A DNA stretch of 64,000 bases from Gaeumannomyces sp. JS-464 (Eukaryota; Ascomycota; Sordariomycetes; Magnaporthales; Magnaporthaceae): assembly GCA_002197995.1 (NCBI GenBank), contig NGZR01000001.1:5022001-5086000 (forward strand), written 5' to 3'. Made by a program: the position numbers and the translations under genes. This document shows, piece by piece, positions 59,372 through 64,000 of this stretch; the first letter of the stretch is position 1; each line of letters opens with the position of its first letter. Under the pieces are notes generated by a model that searched no databases, was not told where the DNA came from, and saw only the letters and a program-made list of their open reading frames with translations.

Positions 59372-60953
59372 ATGAATGCGTCCAGCCTGGCTACCCAAGG
59401 TCCGTTGTATCCCCTGACCAATGCCGGCTATGTCGTTTGCTGACCCCGTGTATCATGTCATAGACTTCTCTTGGTCTTCGATACCCACGGAATTGCTCGC
59501 CGCGGAGCTGGCGAGACGAGACGATGGCAGAGACTCGAAGCCCCAGTGCGGCAGCAAGGAGCGGGCCATTACGACACAGCTCTCCATGTCCTTGCTCTAG
59601 GCCTCATTCTATTACTGAGCACTCTTTGTACGCCATCACCCGCCAGCCGGCCCAGTCCCTGTACTAGCACCCCATCAAAGATATTGCTTTTGAGCTAACC
59701 AATTGTGACGTCTGTCACTCCACCAGCTTGCGCCTTCCCACTTATCTCCTCGAACCGCTCTAAGGGGCGTCGCCAGAGCAAGATCGTGTTCATCTGCCAG
59801 CACTTCGGCACGGGTGTTCTCATCGCGACGGCCTTTGTCCATCTCCTACCGACCGCGTTCATATCCCTGACCGATCCATGTCTTCCATACATTTTCAGCA
59901 AAGGTTACACGGCCTTCCCCGGCCTGATCGCCATGGTGTCGGCCTTGATAGTCGTCTCGCTCGAATCATACCTCACCACTCACGGCGGCGCAACCCACAG
60001 CCACGCGCATGACATGTGGGAGGAGGACGAGGGGACGGCGGAAGAGGAGCCACGACACGCCACGCTCAATGGAGGCGACAGAGGCGGGACTCTTGGGCTC
60101 TCGGGCCGGCGCGAGCGGCGACCGTCCAGCATCGCGCTCGACGACTTTAGCGACACCGAGGGCCTAATGGCTGGCGCGTCGCCGCTCCCGGGGTCGACAC
60201 CGCTGCCGCGGACCCCGAATGGGAACGGGGCTCGCCCGCAAAACGGCAACCGACAGAACGGCCAGGGCGACGACGGCAGAGACTCGCTGGACTCGGAGGG
60301 GTCCCTGGACCTAGAGCTGAATCTGAACGAGCTCGATCCTTCTGCCGAGCGGAATCCCAAGACTGCGTCCCAGCGCAGACCCCTGACGCAGTGCGGCGAG
60401 CGGCGGCCGGCCTCGCCCGGGGGTGACGGTTCATCGCTGCCGCAGATGCCGTCGCCGGAGGAGCAGCGGCGACTGCTCCTGCAATGCGTGCTCCTAGAAG
60501 CGGGATCCTGTTCCACAGCATATTTATCGGGATGGCTCTTTCGGTTGCCACGGGCCCGCCGTTCGTGGTGTTCCTGGTCGCAATCTCGTTCCATCAGTCC
60601 TTCGAGGGCCTGGCGCTGGGATCGCGCATCGCGGCGCTGCACTTTCCGCGGTCGTCGCCGCGCCCCTGGCTGATGGTGCTGGCCTACGGCACGACGACTC
60701 CGATAGGGCAGGCCATCGGCCTGCTCGTGCACAACATGTACGACCCCATGAGCCAGACGGGCCTGCTGATGGTCGGGTTTATGAACGCCATCAGTGCCGG
60801 CCTGCTGCTCTTCGCGGGGCTTGTGCAGCTGCTGGCCGAGGACTTTTTGAGCGAGAAGAGCTACAAGACGCTGCACGGGAAGAGGAGGCTGCATGCTTTC
60901 CTGGCCGTTTTGGGGGCGCGACGCTGATGGCTATTGTCGGCGCTTTTGCGTGA
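59372..60953 (+). CDS. ZIP-family zinc/iron transporter, frame-disrupted
   Basis: Exons 59372..59399, 59464..59627 and 59727..60953. Exon 1 (MNASSLATQ) splices to DFSWSSIPTELLAAELARRD; a start at MSFADP inside the first intron is an alternative. The body has TM1 YDTALHVLALGLILLLSTL, then FICQHFGTGVLIATAFVHLLPTAF with the ZIP His, and SALIVVSLESYL. A long variable loop starts HSHAHDMWEEDE, and the C-terminal half has FHSIFIGMALSV and ISFHQSFEGLALGSRI. These His/Glu pairs form the ZIP metal site. It imports Zn2+ (or Fe2+) at the plasma membrane. One base is missing near 59565 (GCGGGCC), near 60502 (GCGGGATC) and in the G5 run near 60913. Exon 2 and exon 3 lengths close only with +1 and +2 bases. 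Correction carries the end to TGA at 60951. Confidence 0.85.
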
Positions 60954-62074
60954 ATTCTACGTCTATTGTATGTCTACCTGTATGCCTCGATCGTGGCCTA
61001 CGATAAAGACTCTCCGGCTTGCGTGATCTGTCGCCTCAATAATTTTTGGTGTCTGTTCCAACTGGTACCCTCATTGACTTTACTTGATCTTCCCTTTGGA
61101 TCCACGTCGAGCTACCTCCTGTCGCCATTCTTTGGCCACATTGAGATAACTCGATGCGACAGTGAGTTCTCCAAACACTCAATGGTGCGACCATGGTAGG
61201 CCAAGGATTATTCATCGAGTCGCCTCGGCATCCCTCGGCCGCTCCAGGCCCCGTCAACCAGATGCCAGGTCTTATGTCTCATCTTTTCAGAAACACAATA
61301 GCAATGCAGTGGCCAAGTGCGGCTGGAATGGAAAGAGCTGCATGCCCGGATTTGGTGCATCGGAGGATGACTCCCTTGGTAACACAAGCCGGGCGAGGTT
61401 CATGTTATCATCGATTTCGTGTTATTTCCCGCATTCAGGAAAGATCAATGTCCGTCAATGATGGCTGCGATGAAATTGAAAGAGAGCCGTGAGATTGTGC
61501 CAACTCGGTCATGTGGCCTTTTCAGAACCCCTTGCCGTTACTGCGAGCGATCCTTGACTCGAGCCAAAGCTTGCTCGTTTGTGAGATGTGGCTTCAAGAC
61601 GCTCTGGTTTGCTGCAGGAACCCGGCCGCATCTCCATTTCCGCCCATCAGGGCAATCAATTGGGAGCTTGACGTGGGGAAGCTCAGTTGTTAGCCAGCCA
61701 GGGACGCCCAAGCGGGGGACGCGCACCAGCCCCAGGCCCCTGAATGGACTTGGCGGGGCTGCGGGTGCACTGACCAGGCTCTGTGGTGTCCCCACTAGCC
61801 TGCTTCAGGTCGCTCGCTAACGCGGAGCTTCGTCGAGCTGGCCTGGAGCGGGCGACTGGAATTCGTTGAATTGACAGGAGACCTGTCCTGTTCGGGCGAG
61901 TCTCCCAACGCTTCCTCCTGTCCGTCCTCTTTTCCGTCAACCACCAACATCGCCATCCCGACGCACAACAACGTCAATTTGGCGGCCACATATTCGCCTG
62001 CTTCTGGCCGTCTCGTCTGTTCTAACAGCGGCCTCCCCCCACCTGCATTGATCCCATCCGCCTCGACTAGCAAA
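60954..62074. other. Intergenic, promoter of the right-end gene
   Basis: No gene seen. The last ~100 bases before 62075 are a C/A-rich fungal leader. Confidence 0.45.
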
Positions 62075-64000
62075 ATGGCCGAGGACAAGCCAACGGCCAG
62101 CTCGCCCGAGCCCCAGGAGCCCGAGGGCTTCTCTGAGGAGGAGCGCGCTCTCTTCGAGAAGCTCAAGATCGGCCAGGAGGGCGGCATGCCCATGCCGACC
62201 TTCATCAAGCCCAGCGACGTGCGTGCCAGGACCACCTCCCTGGCTGAGGGCATCTTTGAGCAGTGGCGCACCCTGCAGGCCCTGGTCGAGCGCCACGAGC
62301 CGACTCTGCAGCGCCGCTGGGCCGGCATCAAGCAGAAGAAGAAGCGCAGGGAGCTGCTGCAGGCCGCCGCCCGCGGCCTCGAGAACGCCGCCGCCGCCGC
62401 CGCCGCCGACGACGAGGACGCCAAGGCCGAGGCGGCCAAGTGGACCATGCCCGAGACGCACCGCCCCGACATCGACATCTGGCGGGATGTGCGCGAGGCG
62501 GGCTCCGAGGACAACCTGTTTGCCGCCTCGGACCCGGCGCGCCGCTGCGCCTTCCTGTGGCCGCATCTCAACCTGGACGATCTGAGCCGCACCGAGCGCC
62601 CGCTGCTGCTCATGTTCGCGGCCCGCGGCAAGAACCCGCCCCACGCCTTCGCGGCCGCCGACCTGGAGCGCGCCCGGTTCGCCATGGACTCGCTCGCGCT
62701 GATGCCGCACTATCTCAACCGCTACACCATGATGTTCACGGACCGCATAGACCCCGCAAATTACGGCGAGCTCGTCCCCTGGCGGGACTTGCCCGAGGAC
62801 TCCTCGCAGAAGTGGCTGTTTGAGAGGCGCGGCATCCACCCGGGCGAGGGCCTGTGGCTGCTTGAGATCCAGGACATCACATACCGCTTCCTCGTCAACG
62901 CGTGCAAGAAGATCCTGCACGACATTGCCGAAGACAAGCTGCTGGACTACCCCGTCATCGCCGCCTCGGGAGAGACCCCGGCCGAGGGCGCCATCAGCGA
63001 GGCAACGCCGCAGCATGGCGGCGAGTACACCTCCCTCATCACACACATCACCGAGGAGCCGTACCGCTCCCCCGCGAAGCTCGACCGTAACCTGCTCGAG
63101 CACCCTGTCGAGGCACGCCTGCAGGAGGCTAGGGATCATTTGCTCGCCCTGCGCGAGGACCCTGCGTACTTTGCGGCCTGCCTGCAGGACTGGGCGACGC
63201 ACAGGCGCGAGCAGCTGCTCGATGCGGATGGCAACCCGCACCCCATCCTGGCCAAGAACCCCAACACTTTCTGGTCGCGAGTTGTCAACCGCGTTGTCGG
63301 CACCGCCCTCCTCGACGTGGCTGAGTGGGACCTCGTCCACGACAAGGTCCTGGCCCTGACGCGCTTGTTGGACCAGTACGACGGAAAGCTCGATGAAAAC
63401 GCCGATCTCCCGCCCGAGCTGGCCTTTGCCTTCTACACCCTCGACCACCATGTCGAGCAGCTCAAGGCCGGGCCCTTCACCAACATCACCATGGGTCTGG
63501 TCGCGAGCCCTCCCATGCGGCCCTACTTCCAACTCGTGACCCCGAGCGGCGCCGACGACAGGACCTTGGCCATCACAGCAGTCGAGGAGGCACCTGCGGA
63601 GGAGTCGACGCGCGTTCTCATCCGCCGACTGGGCGTGGTGCAGGACGAGAAGCAGCGTCAGGTTGTCGGTCTGCCCGGGGCGCTCGACGAGCTCGAGTAC
63701 CACATCGCGGCGCATCCTGAAGCCCGCCTCAAGATCACCCCCTGGGTAGCGAACCAGGTGTCGTCGCTGGCCGTCTTCGCGCGCGTGCTGAGGCAGGTCG
63801 AGCTGTTCCAGCCATGGGCGGCGCGATTCGGCGCTGACGTGCAGGAGAAGGAGACCCGTGAGGCGCTCGAGCAGCACCTCCAGCGGAGCGTCGCAGCCGC
63901 CGGTATACCTCGCCTGACGCAATACGAGGTCAGCGACCGTGTCGTGGCGCTGGGCATCCCCGAGAAGGGCCGGTTCGACTACCCGCTGGTTGTCGACCTT
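62075..64000 (+). CDS. Conserved large fungal protein of unknown function (3' end outside window)
   Basis: An uninterrupted frame of 642 codons runs from ATG 62075 to the window edge. The start is MAEDKPTASSPEPQEPEGF, preceded by CAAA. Blocks that look conserved are GIFEQWRTLQALVERHEPTLQRRW, a Lys-rich helix KQKKKRREL, FAARGKNPPHAFAAADLERARFAMD, YTMMFTDRIDPANYGELVPW, GLWLLEIQDITYRFLVNACKKILHDI and AFAFYTLDHHVEQLK. I associate this pattern with a large Pezizomycotina family (~1000+ aa), some members annotated only as ipa protein. That link is from memory and uncertain. No signal peptide, membrane segment or nucleotide-binding motif is visible, so it is probably an intracellular, mainly helical protein. 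Confidence 0.8.
   Translation, partial: MAEDKPTASSPEPQEPEGFSEEERALFEKLKIGQEGGMPMPTFIKPSDVRARTTSLAEGIFEQWRTLQALVERHEPTLQRRWAGIKQKKKRRELLQAAARGLENAAAAAAADDEDAKAEAAKWTMPETHRPDIDIWRDVREAGSEDNLFAASDPARRCAFLWPHLNLDDLSRTERPLLLMFAARGKNPPHAFAAADLERARFAMDSLALMPHYLNRYTMMFTDRIDPANYGELVPWRDLPEDSSQKWLFERRGIHPGEGLWLLEIQDITYRFLVNACKKILHDIAEDKLLDYPVIAASGETPAEGAISEATPQHGGEYTSLITHITEEPYRSPAKLDRNLLEHPVEARLQEARDHLLALREDPAYFAACLQDWATHRREQLLDADGNPHPILAKNPNTFWSRVVNRVVGTALLDVAEWDLVHDKVLALTRLLDQYDGKLDENADLPPELAFAFYTLDHHVEQLKAGPFTNITMGLVASPPMRPYFQLVTPSGADDRTLAITAVEEAPAEESTRVLIRRLGVVQDEKQRQVVGLPGALDELEYHIAAHPEARLKITPWVANQVSSLAVFARVLRQVELFQPWAARFGADVQEKETREALEQHLQRSVAAAGIPRLTQYEVSDRVVALGIPEKGRFDYPLVVDL

Noticed and set aside
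61937..63922. 661-codon minus-strand open frame
   Set aside because: It is the mirror of the plus-strand conserved gene; its translation is a Leu/Val/Gly/Arg-rich string typical of the antisense of GC-rich coding DNA.

Overview
The window is nuclear DNA of a filamentous ascomycete (Pezizomycotina, most likely Sordariomycetes). The evidence is GC-rich codon use, short GT-AG introns of about 60-115 bp with CTAAC/CTGAC-like branch sites, and fungus-specific families: GH55 glucanase, CE5 cutinase, AA8-like cytochrome, ENA Na+-ATPase, PTH11-type rhodopsin-domain protein, Vps3844, fungal Ntr2 and a Ser/Thr-rich GPI wall protein. There are no operons, phage elements or CRISPR arrays. The species cannot be fixed from the sequence.

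Layout. 0.7-23.8 kb is an accessory, secretion-rich arm: GH55 beta-1,3-glucanase (+), a broken F-box-like gene (+), an 11-exon dynamin-like GTPase (-), tRNA-Arg(ACG), a class-C beta-lactamase-like secreted protein (+), a Baeyer-Villiger/FMO-type monooxygenase (+), a trypsin/V8-like protease (-), an AA8-like haem protein (-) and a 7-TM rhodopsin-domain protein (+). 24.4-38.5 kb is a compact housekeeping block: rhodanese (+), SmG (-) divergent from Ntr2 (+), Vps3844 (-), a mitochondrial-looking unknown (+), BCS1-like AAA ATPase (+) and a CHORD-like zinc protein (-). 39.7-47.9 kb has a tandem-repeat protein (-), a cutinase with a long Pro/Ala tail (-) and a mucin-like GPI protein (+). About 6.6 kb (47.9-54.5 kb) has no gene I can support. 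The right end carries an ENA-type Na+ P-ATPase (+), a ZIP zinc transporter (+) and the first 642 codons of a conserved fungal protein (+) that runs off the window.

The genes do not form an obvious pathway. The left arm fits extracellular polymer attack and sensing (glucanase, protease, cutinase, redox haem protein, membrane receptor). The middle serves splicing, vacuole and mitochondrion. The right end handles cation homeostasis.

The strongest cross-cutting observation is that at least seven otherwise well-conserved genes are broken, mostly by single-base losses at G/C runs, and exon phases close when those bases are restored. This looks more like homopolymer undercalling in the assembly than true decay. 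Two genes carry an in-frame stop that this does not explain: the F-box-like gene and the AA8-like gene. The most novel-looking items are a four-unit 111-bp coding repeat (39.7-40.1 kb), a three-fold Cys-Asp-Pro module fused to an AA8-like domain, and a 10-nt microexon in the dynamin-like gene.
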